From: Conidiobolus incongruus B7586
Taxonomy: Eukaryota; Entomophthoromycota; Entomophthoromycetes; Entomophthorales; Conidiobolaceae
NCBI GenBank assembly: GCA_000697335.1
Contig: JNEM01009195.1
Location: forward strand, 1-18,881
DNA: 18,881 bases
Reading direction: 5' to 3'
Of the stretch, positions 1 to 11,168 are shown one piece after another. The notes beneath the pieces were generated by a model. The model ran no database searches. It saw nothing but the letters and a program-made list of their open reading frames with translations, and was not told the DNA's origin. Position 1 is the first letter of the stretch. Each line of letters begins with the position of its first letter. The translations under genes and the position numbers were made by a program.

Positions 1-2090
1 ATTATTTTAATAAACTTTTGATTTTTTTTAATTAAAGTTTATTAAAGGAATTTAGAATTTATTTATTATAATAATTATTATAAAGATTTTTACTTTTGAT
101 TATAATATAATATATCAAATTAGTTATAATTATTATAATTTATTTCATAATTTTTATTAAATTTTAAAGTATTGATTTTAAATTTAATTGATTAATATAA
201 GCCTAAACTTCAAAAAAAATATTTATATAGTCAATGTTAAACTATTTAAATAGTTTTTTAATTAAACTAAAAAGATATTTATTATTATATTATTTTATTT
301 TATTAATAGATTAAATAAATAATATTAAATATTAATCTTTTTGATTTAAATAAATTATAAAATTTTTTTTTCAATTTTAAAATCAAAATAAAATTATAGA
401 TAATAGTTTACAAAATATTATATAAATTATTTATAAATCTTAAATAACTTGAAAGGGTTTATAATTGAGTTTTAATAATATTAAAATAAAAAATATTTGA
501 TCATTAATATTATTTGATATAAGCATAATTTAAGTATAAATCTTTAATTAAAAATATTTTAATAGAATATTATATATATAACTTGCATATATTAACTTTT
601 CTTTATATTTTATATATATTTCATTTTTCAAAACTAAGAATATATTTGAAATATTTGAAATTAAAAAATTTGTCACTTTATCTTTTTAAACTAATAGATT
701 ATTAATTTTCATATCTTTAGAAATATGAAAATATTTCAATGACTTTACAATATTAAATTGAATAATTTAAATATATATACATATCAATTTGGAATTTTCA
801 CTTAAATATTTAATAATATATATTAGAATAACAAATCATAATATATAAGATCTAAATTTAGTATTATAAATAATATAGATTTTTAATTTAAATTACTTTT
901 GAAAGATCTTTTTATAGAAGCTTATTTTCAAATAAAATTATATTGATGATCATATATTTGATATTTTGAGAAGATCAACTTTGTTACATTTGGGTTAATA
1001 ATATTTAAACTCAAGTATTAAACGCTATCATTTAAAGAATAGTAAAATTGTTTATAATGGTTGACTGTGTATTAGCGATTTTAATTGACAATTGTTAAAC
1101 TTGGATTCAATATTGTGCCAAGACACAGGTTTACTTAAGGAGACTAAAGAAACAAAATTTTATCAAATAATGCTCTATATATTATAAACAACGTTGATAA
1201 ATTCAATTGTATTAAAATATGAATTTTGATATATTTTGGACAATCTCGAGCTTTAATAATTTAGTTGAGAGGTATTTCTTAATTATTTTAAAAATTCATC
1301 TTCATAAATAGTATTTGAATAATATAGCTGATATCAATATCAGCTACTATTTAAACCTTTTTATAGCTAGATAGTCAACTCAAGGATATTTTATATTTAT
1401 TTATTAACTAAGTATAGGTCTGACTAATAAGAAACAAAATGATATTCAAACTTCAAATGCATTTTAATCTCATCATTATTTTTAATATCTGATATTCATT
1501 AATATAACTAATAATAATAGAATAAGTGTAAATAAATTATAATAGAATTAAACAATGTTGATCAATTTATTTATGAGGGTTGATATGAGTTATTTTATTG
1601 ATAAAAATATCAAATTATAATCATAGTATTATTCATTTGGAAGATAATATTTTGAAGAATGAAATGAAAATTATATTAGAATTTTTCAAAATTATTTCTA
1701 TAATATATAAAGCAATTAATCAATATATTTATATTATAATTACACTCATATTTTAAAGTTAATAAATTTTTTCATTCAATCTTATTCAATAATCGAAAAG
1801 TAAATTAGTTTTGAATAAGTTGAAAAGTTTAAAAAATCTTATTTAACTTCCAAAAAAGGAAATACCATTCCAAATGTATAATTTTAGAAACTTAATAACT
1901 TGGATTAATGGACCTTATCTAATATACTATTTAAATACAAGCATGTGATGTGACTTGATAACGATAAAGTGTAAATAATAGCAAATCAAGGGATTTTGTT
2001 CTTATAAAGTACCATCTAATCATCCGAAGGTGGAAATACATTGAAGAATGAATCATGTTGAATCATTATGTTGATTAATTGATTTAAAAC
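1..2090. other. AT-rich intergenic DNA, no gene seen
   Basis: I see no protein gene, tRNA or rRNA here on either strand. The sequence is almost all A and T, with short homopolymer runs and frequent stops in all frames. A slightly less AT-rich stretch near 1000-1150 has no open frame of useful length. The only local structure I noted is the inverted repeat at 1325-1346 and an 18-bp palindrome at 239-256, both of which could be chance in DNA this biased. Confidence 0.7.
1325..1346. repeat. Near-perfect palindrome (10-bp arms, 2-nt spacer)
   Basis: TAGCTGATAT at 1325-1334 is the exact reverse complement of ATATCAGCTA at 1337-1346, with CA between. It could extrude as a tight hairpin or be a dyad site for a dimeric regulator. 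It lies about 820 nt upstream of the threonine deaminase start. Chance is a real alternative in this base composition. Confidence 0.5.
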
Positions 2091-2095
2091 TTCAA

Positions 2096-2103
2096 TATAT
2101 AAA
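2096..2103 (+). promoter_or_regulatory. Probable TATA box of threonine deaminase
   Basis: TATATAAA lies 65 nt upstream of the ATG at 2168 and matches the TATA consensus. A second TATAAA is present at 2003-2008. In DNA this AT-rich the match alone is weak; the position relative to the start is what supports it. Confidence 0.4.
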
Positions 2104-2167
2104 TTAACCATCAATATGAATTAACACTTCTTTATTGTAAATTATTTAAGTTTAAATATTATCAAAT

Positions 2168-4008
2168 ATGACGCAAACTGATGATAACCATCCTGAAGAT
2201 TATTTGCCTTTGATCTTAACAGCTCCTGTATATGATGTGTGTGATGAAACGCCACTCACAAAGGCTAAAAATTTATCTGCCAAATTCGATTGTAATTTTT
2301 TGCTTAAAAGAGAAGATCTACAACCTGTATTCAGTTTTAAATTGAGAGGCGCATATACTTGTATGAAAAATTTGACACCTGAAGAGAAGGCTAATGGTGT
2401 TGTTGCTTGTTCAGCTGGTATACTACTTTATATCTCAATATATATATTTTACTAATTTTGGTGAAAATAATTAGGTAATCACGCTCAGGGTGTAGGTAAG
2501 TCAATTAATCACTAACCAGTAACTTTGATCAAGTATTGATCTTGTAAATAGCTCTTGCTGCTCAAAAATTGGGAATCAATGCGAAAATTGTTATGCCTTT
2601 AGCTACACCAGCAATCAAGTGGGAGAATGTCCAGCGATTGGGGGCAACAGTAGTCTTGTACGGCAATGATTTCGATGAGGCAAAGAAAGAGTGTATGCGA
2701 CTTGTTAAAGAAGAAAATCGCACCAATATTCCTCCTTATGATCATCCTCAAGTTATTGCTGGTCAAGGCACAGTAGCTGTTGAGATCTTACGCCAGTGCT
2801 CAATGGGTCAAATTGATACTATATTTTGCTGTGTAGGTGGTGGAGGCTTGATCTCAGGCGTTGCTGCTTACGTAAAAAGACTTTATCCTAATATCAAAAT
2901 CATTGGCGTTGAAACAGTGGACTCCAATGCTATGTTTGAAAGTCTCAAGGCTGGGAAACCAGTTGAGCTTCAACAGGTTGGATTGTTTGCCGACGGTGCA
3001 GCGGTTCGTTTGGTAGGTAACGAAACTTTCAGACTATGCTACGAGTATTTGGATGGGCATATCTTGGTAACAAATGATGAGATCTGTGCTGCTATCAAGG
3101 ATATCTTTGAGGATACGAGATCCATCGTTGAGCCTGCAGGGGCTCTCTCAGTCGCAGGGCTTAAAAAATGGATCAAGATCAACCAAGAGACGAAAATATC
3201 GCTAGACTCTCTCAAATTTGCTCCTACGACAGATCCTAACCATCGATTCCACTATGCTAAGAATTATGAACTACTCCTCTCTAACAAATTCGTTCCTTCA
3301 AAACCAACAGATCAGCCTCCCACTCATATTGCCGTTACAAGTGGTGCGAACATGAACTTCAATCGATTGCGATTCGTTGCAGATCGTGCCGAATTGGGTC
3401 TCGAGAAGGAAGCATTGATCTCTGTAGTTATTCCTGAGCGCCCAGGTGCTTTTATTGCATTGCACAACTTGATACTCCCTAGGGCTGTCACATCATTTGC
3501 TTATCGCTACACGGATCCTGATCATGCTTATATTTTCATCTCATTTTCGCTGTTAGACCCATCCCAGAAACGAAAAGAAATCGAAGAGCTATTTGAGCAA
3601 CTAGAGAAGAACGGAATGCAAGCAACTGACCTTACAAACAATGATTTGGCCAAAGACCACGGCAGATTTTTAATTGGAGGCAGAGCCTCCGTTCCTGATG
3701 AACGTTTATATCGATTTGGTAAGTTTGGTCGGCTCTTACAATTGCAAACTTATTGACTAATCTTTTGCTTAGAATTCCCCGAAAGACCTGATGCTCTTTT
3801 TAACTTCTTAAAAGGATTGAAATTTGGCTGGAATGTATCATTATTCCAGTATCGTAATACTGGAGGAGATACAGGCAAGGTACTAGTAGGGATTCAAGTT
3901 CCTGAACAAGATTTAACAGAGTTTAACGAATTCTTGGTTCAATTGAATTATCCCTGGATAGATGAAACTAATAATTATGTATTTACCAAATTTTTAACTC
4001 AGCAATAA
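2168..4008 (+). CDS. ILV1: Biosynthetic threonine deaminase (threonine ammonia-lyase), ILV1 type
   Basis: PLP enzyme converting threonine to 2-oxobutanoate and ammonia, the committed step of isoleucine synthesis, normally in the fungal mitochondrion. I place exons at 2168-2417, 2475-2495, 2552-3718 and 3773-4008; introns are 57, 56 and 54 nt with GT-AG ends and CTAAY-like branch points. The product is 557 aa (yeast Ilv1 is 576). Catalytic domain: PLP lysine K58 in FSFKLRGAY, phosphate loop SAGNHAQG at 82-89, glycine loop CVGGGG at 184-189, [10 protein letters not shown] at 284-293. Two ACT-like regulatory domains follow, about 380-461 and 478-557, as expected for isoleucine feedback control. 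Odd points: a 21-nt exon 2, an insertion of roughly 35-40 residues before SGANMNF compared with yeast, and no targeting peptide from the chosen start. The stop codon overlaps an AATAAA at 4004-4009. An unseen upstream exon carrying the targeting peptide cannot be excluded. Confidence 0.96.
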
Positions 4009-4808
4009 AATCAATATATCATTAATCTAATATTGACTATAGAATTTTAAATATGAGCAATTATAAGTGTATTTATTGACAAATTTAATATTGAAATACA
4101 TTTATTCCTCAAGATTCAACTTGAAAATATGTTCTAATAACCCTTTAATGTGAATTAAAATTAAGTTCCCTCTCCTCTCCCCTGACAATTAAAATGAAAT
4201 CATTGACTATACCCAATAACACAAGTGGTGACGCCTATTGTTAATTTACATTTATAAAGATAAACAATTTTGTAATTTAATACTAAATTAATAAATATTA
4301 TCCCATAATAGTTTGAATTGAATATATAGCTAAACTAATATTGATCCAAAATGATTAGATTAAAATTTAAAATGATATTATTTTTAATATATAAAATATC
4401 GAGTATTAATGATCTTATATATTTAAACTTTTTACCTTTTATACTATTTTTGCAATTTATAAAATATAATATTATTATTAGTCTTATTTTTGGTTTACCC
4501 CTTTTACATTTTTTATTTAAGTATCGCTCAATACAAAGGAACCATTTAAACTGTATCGAATATACCCTATTTAAATTAAATAATATCAAAATTTATTAAA
4601 AAATGTAAATAAATCAATTTTAAATTCTTTTATATTTATTATATATTTTATTAACATTTATTTTAGTTGTTATTTATATTAGGATAAAAATAGGTTAATT
4701 TATTATTCTATAGTACTATACTATATCTTAACCTTGAAATATTTAATATCATTATAAATATAAGCCTAATAATTTATAATAAATATCTATTTAAAAATAT
4801 ATATATTG

Positions 4809-4830
4809 TTATTATTATTATTATTATTAT
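4809..4830. repeat. (TTA)n microsatellite
   Basis: A little over seven uninterrupted TTA units. It lies in non-coding DNA between two convergent genes and is likely length-variable between strains. Confidence 0.9.
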
Positions 4831-5186
4831 ATTACAATCAAAAAATATTCTCTCAATCAATTTTAAAGTGCAAATTATGAATTATTTGATTAAAACTATG
4901 ATTATATTATATAAGTAGTAACTTTATTTAATAATATAATATATTACATTTTTAAGATTGTTATGCCAAGCCTATATATTTCAATTTTTGATAATTGAGT
5001 AAAATTAAAAAATTGATTAATGTATCGAAATATTTAAATCTTATAAATATATTGACTAAAAACCAATTGTAATATTTATAAAAAACAAATATGATTACTA
5101 AATTTGAAAATAAGAAAATTGTTTTATAGCTTAATATTGATTTATAATTGAAATTAATTATTTAATAATATTTATTTTTACGAATG

Positions 5187-5258
5187 ATGATCCTATTAAT
5201 TATTAGTAAAAGTATTATAAACTCAATGCAATTAAATTCAAATCATTAATAGGATCAT
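5187..5258. repeat. Inverted repeat, 14-bp perfect arms
   Basis: ATGATCCTATTAAT at 5187-5200 is the exact reverse complement of ATTAATAGGATCAT at 5245-5258, with a 44-nt AT-rich spacer. It lies about 130 nt downstream of the stop codon of the membrane-protein gene. It could fold in that transcript's 3' UTR, or be the ends of a tiny decayed inverted-repeat element. I see no coding capacity inside. Confidence 0.55.
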
Positions 5259-5387
5259 TAAACGTTAGATTATTAGTTAATGATGACGGAGGAATGTTGA
5301 ACGGAAGTCGGGATATTGATGATGCCCAGTAGATGGCAGTTATTGACAAATAAATTAAATAGTTGATCAAGTATTAAAATGGCGTGA

Positions 5388-6632
5388 CTAAGGATTGGGC
5401 GGCCTACTCGGAGGAGGGGGCTGGATGGGTGACTCGTCTGATTCAGTTTGTATGGTGAGTTTTTTAGGTTGAATGTCTTGCAAACCAACACCTTCCCTCT
5501 CGAGCTCTTCTTCGAGTCGCTGCTTTGCCAAGTTGGATGGATACTGTTGTTGATCCGTTGTCCAACTAGGCTTTCGCATCATATTCCTAAATGTTTCGCT
5601 AAGCATCTGGGCATCAGTTGAGCTTAGATTGGTGTTAGGAGCTAATGGTGTCGTTGAGTTTTGCGTTTGTGAACTATCACGGGAAGACATCACCATAGCT
5701 GTATTTTGTTTAGATGAATTATCTGCATTGTTTTCCAAAGCAATGATCCCAGATGGACCAGTTCCCTTTTCGAGTTGACCAGCTCCTGCTGCTGCACCAG
5801 CGACTGCTGGATGTGCTTCATTTCTTTTTGATAATAATACATATATAATTATGGCAACAGCGATCAATCCTATAAGAGATGCAATAACAATTAATGCAAT
5901 GTAATATGGAGGTAGAGAGGAGTCTGATGACTCGGAAGTTGAAGTAGGTGTAGGAGAAGAGGTAGCAGTGGTTGTTGAAGATGTTGTTGAAGTTGAAGTT
6001 GGAGTAGGAGAAGATAATGTTGTTGGAGTTGGTAAACCAGGAGGTTCTGTATCCACAACTGAAAAGATAGGACTTTGGACAGGGTTTTGATTTGTTGAAC
6101 CAGCAGGTGTAACTACGTAATAGGCCTTTTTTTCTATGTAGTTGAAACCCGGTTCTACTTTAGCATTATTATCTAATTTGTAAAATAAATCCCGACTAAA
6201 AGTAAAGGATATTTTTCCATTTCTGTTTTGAATTCCCAGCTCTTCATAAACTGGATCCCTAGGATCTTCTACCAGATATACTCTGAGATCAACAAGACTT
6301 GTAACCACAAATTCAGGAAACAGATGATTCCAGACAAGTAAATGTTTATCATTTACTCTCCAGACATCAGAAGATAAAGGGGAACAATATGGCCCATTAT
6401 CACAAGATCGGGAGTTATCTATAGAGAACAATTAGTATTCTGAAAAGTTTTATTCGTGTTAAATATATTTACCTGTATTTATTGAAGTAAAATTAAAACT
6501 AGTGTAATTTGAAGGAAGTGGAGTAGGTGTTGGAGTAGGTGTATCTTGAGATAAATAAACTGAAACCAGTATGCATAGTGTTAAATATATTGACTGGAGA
6601 CCCCTCCTATTTAACTGTAGTAGAGGTAGCAT
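5388..6632 (-). CDS. Type I membrane protein with Ser/Thr-rich stalk and conserved cytoplasmic tail
   Basis: Two exons, 6473-6632 and 5388-6418, joined across a 54-nt GT-AG intron, give 396 aa. Residues about 12-28 are a hydrophobic signal peptide. A TP repeat follows at 31-38, then two N-glycosylation sequons (N42, N47). Residues about 54-175 form a small ectodomain with a C59/C65 pair and a 'VWRVNDKHLLVWN..FP' start, which resembles the Ig-like Kre9/KNH domain of fungal wall proteins; that is inference. A Ser/Thr/Pro stalk (183-221) suits O-mannosylation. One membrane helix spans about 226-249, followed by SKR, fixing a cytoplasmic C-terminus. The tail has STDAQMLSETFR, MRKPSW, an LEEELEREG helix, and a final proline-rich end containing PPPPSR, a class II SH3-ligand pattern. 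Likely a cell-surface or wall-sensing protein. The exact function is unknown to me. Confidence 0.85.
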
Positions 6633-7144
6633 GAAATATGAGTTGAATATTAATGTTCAATGATGTGAAACTAGGATTCAAGTATCGCACCAAAGAACAG
6701 AGTATTAAATAAAATGCAGAATATAAAAGAATTAAATTAATACACAAAACCGAAGGCTAAAGGGTATCTACTTGTCTAAGTGATTGGTATTTATAAATCA
6801 GTTATAATGTATATATAGTCCCAAAATGTTAGTATTCTTTTAGACAATATAGTAATTTTGAATAAAATATGACAAGTCGATAGGTATACACAATATGAAT
6901 TTCAAGACGATATTACTCTAAAATAAATCCACTAAATAATAAGAGACTAGATAGAGGTCAAAACCCAAGTAAAAGAGCCAGTATACCAATTCTTTACACT
7001 TCAATAACTGAAGTAGGAAAACAAACCAGTTCAAAGAAGTTCGAAAGTTGGAATATAATTGAAAACCACCAACACCAGTTGAAAAATAGATAGAGAAGAT
7101 CAAGAGATGTTAATTAGTATTCACTTGAATTTCCAATCACATAT

Positions 7145-7180
7145 CCCCCTCTGGCCTCCACTTCCCCCATTCCCCCCACC
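7145..7180 (-). promoter_or_regulatory. G-rich tract (C-rich on + strand), possible G-quadruplex or stress-element cluster
   Basis: On the minus strand this stretch holds three G runs of five or six plus several GG steps, which is exceptional in a window this AT-rich. It sits 510-550 nt upstream of the membrane-protein ATG with the G-rich strand as the sense strand. It contains AGGGG on that strand, the core of the yeast stress-response element. Whether it folds or binds a factor cannot be told from sequence. Confidence 0.45.
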
Positions 7181-10095
7181 AACATCGATTAGTTACAGCT
7201 AAGTCCATAATTTATTCCCATCAGAATTATTTACACAAATCCTATTTCCATTTAAGGCACTCTCTTTTCAATCCAGTTATCACTTAAATCTTAATTCTAT
7301 AATATATTTTACAATAAATTGTGTTTATTTCATTCATAGGCCCTATCAATATTATAAAATGAAACTATAACATTTTTAAAAGTAGAAACTATATTATATT
7401 CAATATACATGGTCTAATTACTTTAGTCCGTTAATACGTTAAAATGATAGTACCACTTGTACAACATTTAATTATTACGAATAACTTGACATCATTTTAA
7501 AAAAAAGTTAAACCCAATCAAAAACAAATTTCCCATTCTCCGCCTTTGATTGGCCTAATCTTTTGAATTTAAAATTTTATGCAAATTATTGAAATAAGAA
7601 TCATGTGCATTTTTACACAGTTAACTTTTGTATTTGTTATTAAATATAAAATAGAAAATCAATAATGATAATCTTTAATTATTATAAAATTTTTGTTTAT
7701 ACTAGATCAGAACTCTCTTATCTTAGATAATTATGTAATACATTATAAACTATTAATTTGAAATTTCTCATTTATTAACTTGGAATTTTTTAATCCAATA
7801 ACTCTAAAATATATTATATTATAGAACTCAGTTTAATTAATTATACTATCATAAAATATAGTAACAAGATATATTAGAAATAGTGATGTATATTATATTA
7901 TCTACTATTCATAAAAATTACTACAAATTTGATTTTGATATTTTGATGTATATAATAAGTTTTTTTTCATTGAAATATAAAATTTGATTTGAAAATTAAA
8001 ATCACTAATTTAAAAATATCTAATATTAAATAAATTGATATTGATCTGTGATAAAGGGAATTAAAAATTTTTAATTTATTTACTGTTGAATGATACTAAT
8101 ATTTGATATTTATTAAATTTCATATAATAAAAGTGTAGAATTCAAAATACTATCATTTGATCAGTTTCTATTATATTTTTATTAATATTCTATGAACAAA
8201 TTTAAATTGAAAAATGTACCAATTTACATATTTTAACTTAATTTTTAATAGTGTAGTGTGAACAACCCCAAAATTATTAGTTTATACTATTCGTTTATAA
8301 ATAATTTACCCCGCATTATTATAAGAAGCTATTACCACTAATTTTTTATTCTATAACCTTATATTGAATTATTGTATTGATATCACTTATATCTGTATTA
8401 TATACTATTTAATAAGCTGACTGTGGTAGTAGCAATTGATGTATATATAATGACAGATATTGTTGGGTTTAGTACTTGTTTACATTGAGAAAATAAATTG
8501 ATTAAATTTAATTCATTCTCCCCTAAGTTAAAATTATTCTCAAATAATTAAATCATACTTAAATTCTATGTTGATATAAACTTAAAAAAATATACAATGC
8601 TCTAAAACTGATGATTTATGATATCATATATCTCTTTGATTTTGTTATTGTAAATAAGCATAATCATGTTATCATTAATAAAAATGAAATTGAGTAATTT
8701 ATTTTAGAACTATAATAAACATAAAGCTTAAGTCATCAGAAATGTTTTACATTGTATTAATGAAATTATATGATTGAGCTTGGCAATAAAATTTTTTATC
8801 CAATAAATTCCATTACGCTTATCTATTTTTAAAATTCTGATTAAGTTTTGGATTAATTTTTAGTTTAAATCTTTGAAATTGATAAAATTGAACTTGAAAT
8901 GAGTTGTATAGAGTTTGAATACCTCATTTACCAACATTATAAAAATCAAACTATTTAGTTTTTATAATTCAGTTTAGGGATATGAGTTCTTATATTTATG
9001 TTTCAACTTATTATCATAGTTTTATACTAGTAATTAATCCTTTCGATTCTTTATTAAGTTGAACCAATTTTATTGTCATAATTCTTTTTAATATTCGAAT
9101 TATTATTACCAGTTCTATAATATTTCACAATATAGCCTTCAACTAGTACTAACAATAATTGGAATATATTTGATAACTATAACTAATTATCCTACTTTTC
9201 GATAATATATTTTATTATCAAAGTATTATGTGACATATATATTTGCATGATATTGATATGCTTATTCATTTCGAGAATTTCAAATTATAAATAGCATTAA
9301 ATTATTAAATTAGAGAATCTATTATTTATATAAGAAAATTATTATATTGGGTGGATTATTAAATTAATTGATTATATTTATAATTATAGTATCTATATAT
9401 TTAATATTTAAAAAAAATTTGAAAATTTAAATTTTGCAAATTATGTATAGAATTTATTTTTAGAACAAGGAAATATTAGTATAACTTAATTTAATATTAG
9501 TGAGATTTAATTGGATAAAATTAAATTACAATGAATATCTGATATTAAATTTATCAAATATATTCAAAATCGAATTAGTTGAAATATTGACAAGTTTAAT
9601 CTAATTAATCAATATACATTTCTAAATAGTGAATGTTATAATATAGCAATCAAATCAATTTATAAAACATTCCAAGTATCTGATTACACAGTGGCTGATA
9701 TTGATGTATTTTTAATCTACTAATAATTATATATTACCATAATTAGCTTTTTATTCATATAGATATTAATGAATAAGACGATTAGCAAATGTTATGTACA
9801 AGCTAAGTTATCATTTTTTCTTTTTTTAAAGCTATTTTTGATCTTATCGATTTGTCAGAGTTTTTAAGTGTGCACTGCATTCATAATTATTAAGTACATG
9901 ATATTTTTTAAATAGTTTATGACAGATGTTGTAGATTGTTAAATTTAAGATCAATGATCACATATTTTACTTGGTAAAGGTATAGTATGGTAGTATAAGT
10001 GCAAGTACTAGGTAAAATTTATTTTTCCTTTTCACTTTACAAAACAAATTATATTTAACAAATCTTTAATTTTAACCAAGTACAAATGCTTTTTG

Positions 10096-10154
10096 TAAGG
10101 TTAGGTTTTTATGGTTAAATCTTATAATTATTCCCTTAACAAATACTAACCTTA
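10096..10154. repeat. Inverted repeat, 9-bp arms with nested 5-bp stem
   Basis: TAAGGTTAG at 10096-10104 pairs with CTAACCTTA at 10146-10154, and a nested GTTAA/TTAAC pair lies in the 41-nt loop. It could form a two-storey hairpin if transcribed. It is far from any gene and may be chance. Confidence 0.4.
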
Positions 10155-10643
10155 TTTTTTATAATTTTTTTGCATTTAAGCAAAGAAATCTCATGATTTT
10201 TTTTATTATGGCAACATTATACATTTGATTATTGAACAATGTTTAATAAGTTAAAAATCAGAATAATTTTATATATCTAAGTTTTTTATTACTAAAAAAT
10301 GTTGAATATTAGTCATTTTAATTAATTTATTAATAACAATTAGTATTTGAATAAGTTTTATTGTTAGATTATTACGAATGATTTACTTTATTAAAATTTA
10401 ATACAAATGATTGCTATTTGATATTAATTGTACTTTTGAATATAGTTTATATTAGTCTAAACCATAAATCAAAATCAAGTTATGAAGTTTACATATTAAA
10501 TATATACGCCAAGTCATAATAAATAATGAGTAAATGTAGAATCCTTAATAACACTCGGATATGAGTAATAATTGAATATATTTCGATAATTATTAAATAA
10601 TGAGGATCTTATTATATTCTCTTAGATGTAGAACCAAGTCAGA

Positions 10644-10747
10644 CAAGTGGTTGTTAAAGTGACTATTCATGTAATATAGAACTTGAATTTAACCACTTCA
10701 AATCACTTGATAGTCATTTGGATATTTTCCAAGCATCAGAAGTGGTT
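10644..10747. repeat. Cluster of short direct and inverted repeats
   Basis: AAGTGGTT occurs at 10645-10652 and 10740-10747, and its reverse complement AACCACTT at 10691-10698 lies between them. Separately, CAAGTG at 10644-10649 can pair with CACTTG at 10704-10709, and TGACTAT at 10660-10666 with ATAGTCA at 10710-10716. The pairings exclude one another or cross. No open frame is present. Confidence 0.4.
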
Positions 10748-11150
10748 ACAATATAAAATATTCACATTTCATCTGTGTTTCAAATTATGTTCTGAGTAAT
10801 GGCAAATCTTGAATTTGTTGAGGGGTGTTTAATCAATTTAAATTTGTACATGCGATTGTTTCAAGTGCGACCTAAACGACCGATCTGAAAGAACACAATT
10901 ATATTTCTATTAGAAAATAATTTGCAAATTATTACTTTATTTAAATTAATTTTTGAGGATTTTAGTGCGGAATGGTTAATATTAAAATCCATAATATATA
11001 CAGGAGTATCTCCCAATATTAACATTATTGTTAATGACTAAAAATTTTTACTTTTTATTTTTGAATATAGGAGGATTTTTATAAATTATTTATTTTAAAA
11101 TTTATTCTAATATTACTAAATTTCAAAGTATCATTTTTAATATTCTTCTC

Positions 11151-11168
11151 ATATATATATATATATAT
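11151..11168. repeat. (AT)n microsatellite
   Basis: Nine uninterrupted AT dinucleotide units in non-coding DNA, about 470 nt downstream of the CPSF4 gene end. Confidence 0.9.

Larger units (their letters stand above)
4009..5387. other. Convergent intergenic region, no gene seen
   Basis: This lies between the 3' ends of the threonine deaminase (+) and membrane protein (-) genes and should hold both 3' UTRs. It contains a pyrimidine-only tract at 4166-4183, a TTA microsatellite at 4809-4830 and a 14-bp inverted repeat at 5187-5258. Overlapping open frames of about 80 codons on both strands near 4335-4599 are low-complexity Ile/Leu/Phe/Asn/Lys strings, the normal product of random AT-rich DNA, so I do not call a gene. 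Confidence 0.7.

Noticed and set aside
239-256. Perfect 18-bp palindrome AAACTATTTAAATAGTTT
   Set aside because: With composition this AT-rich about one such palindrome is expected by chance in a window of this length, and no neighbour gives it a role.
1940-1975. Possible Gcn4/CpcA site upstream of threonine deaminase (TGACTTG)
   Set aside because: It differs from TGACTCA at the key half-site, and no better match was seen in the proximal promoter.
4335-4599. Overlapping open frames of about 80 codons on both strands
   Set aside because: The translations are Ile/Leu/Phe/Asn/Lys strings with no motif, and they are near mirror images of one another, as random AT-rich DNA gives.
5273-5491. 72-codon minus-strand open frame at the 3' end of the membrane-protein gene
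   Set aside because: It is a shadow frame over the last exon and its 3' flank, without a recognisable product.
6918-7103. 61-codon minus-strand frame rich in Phe, Tyr and Leu
   Set aside because: Hydrophobic low-complexity composition, no homology recognised, and it lies in the likely promoter region of the membrane-protein gene.
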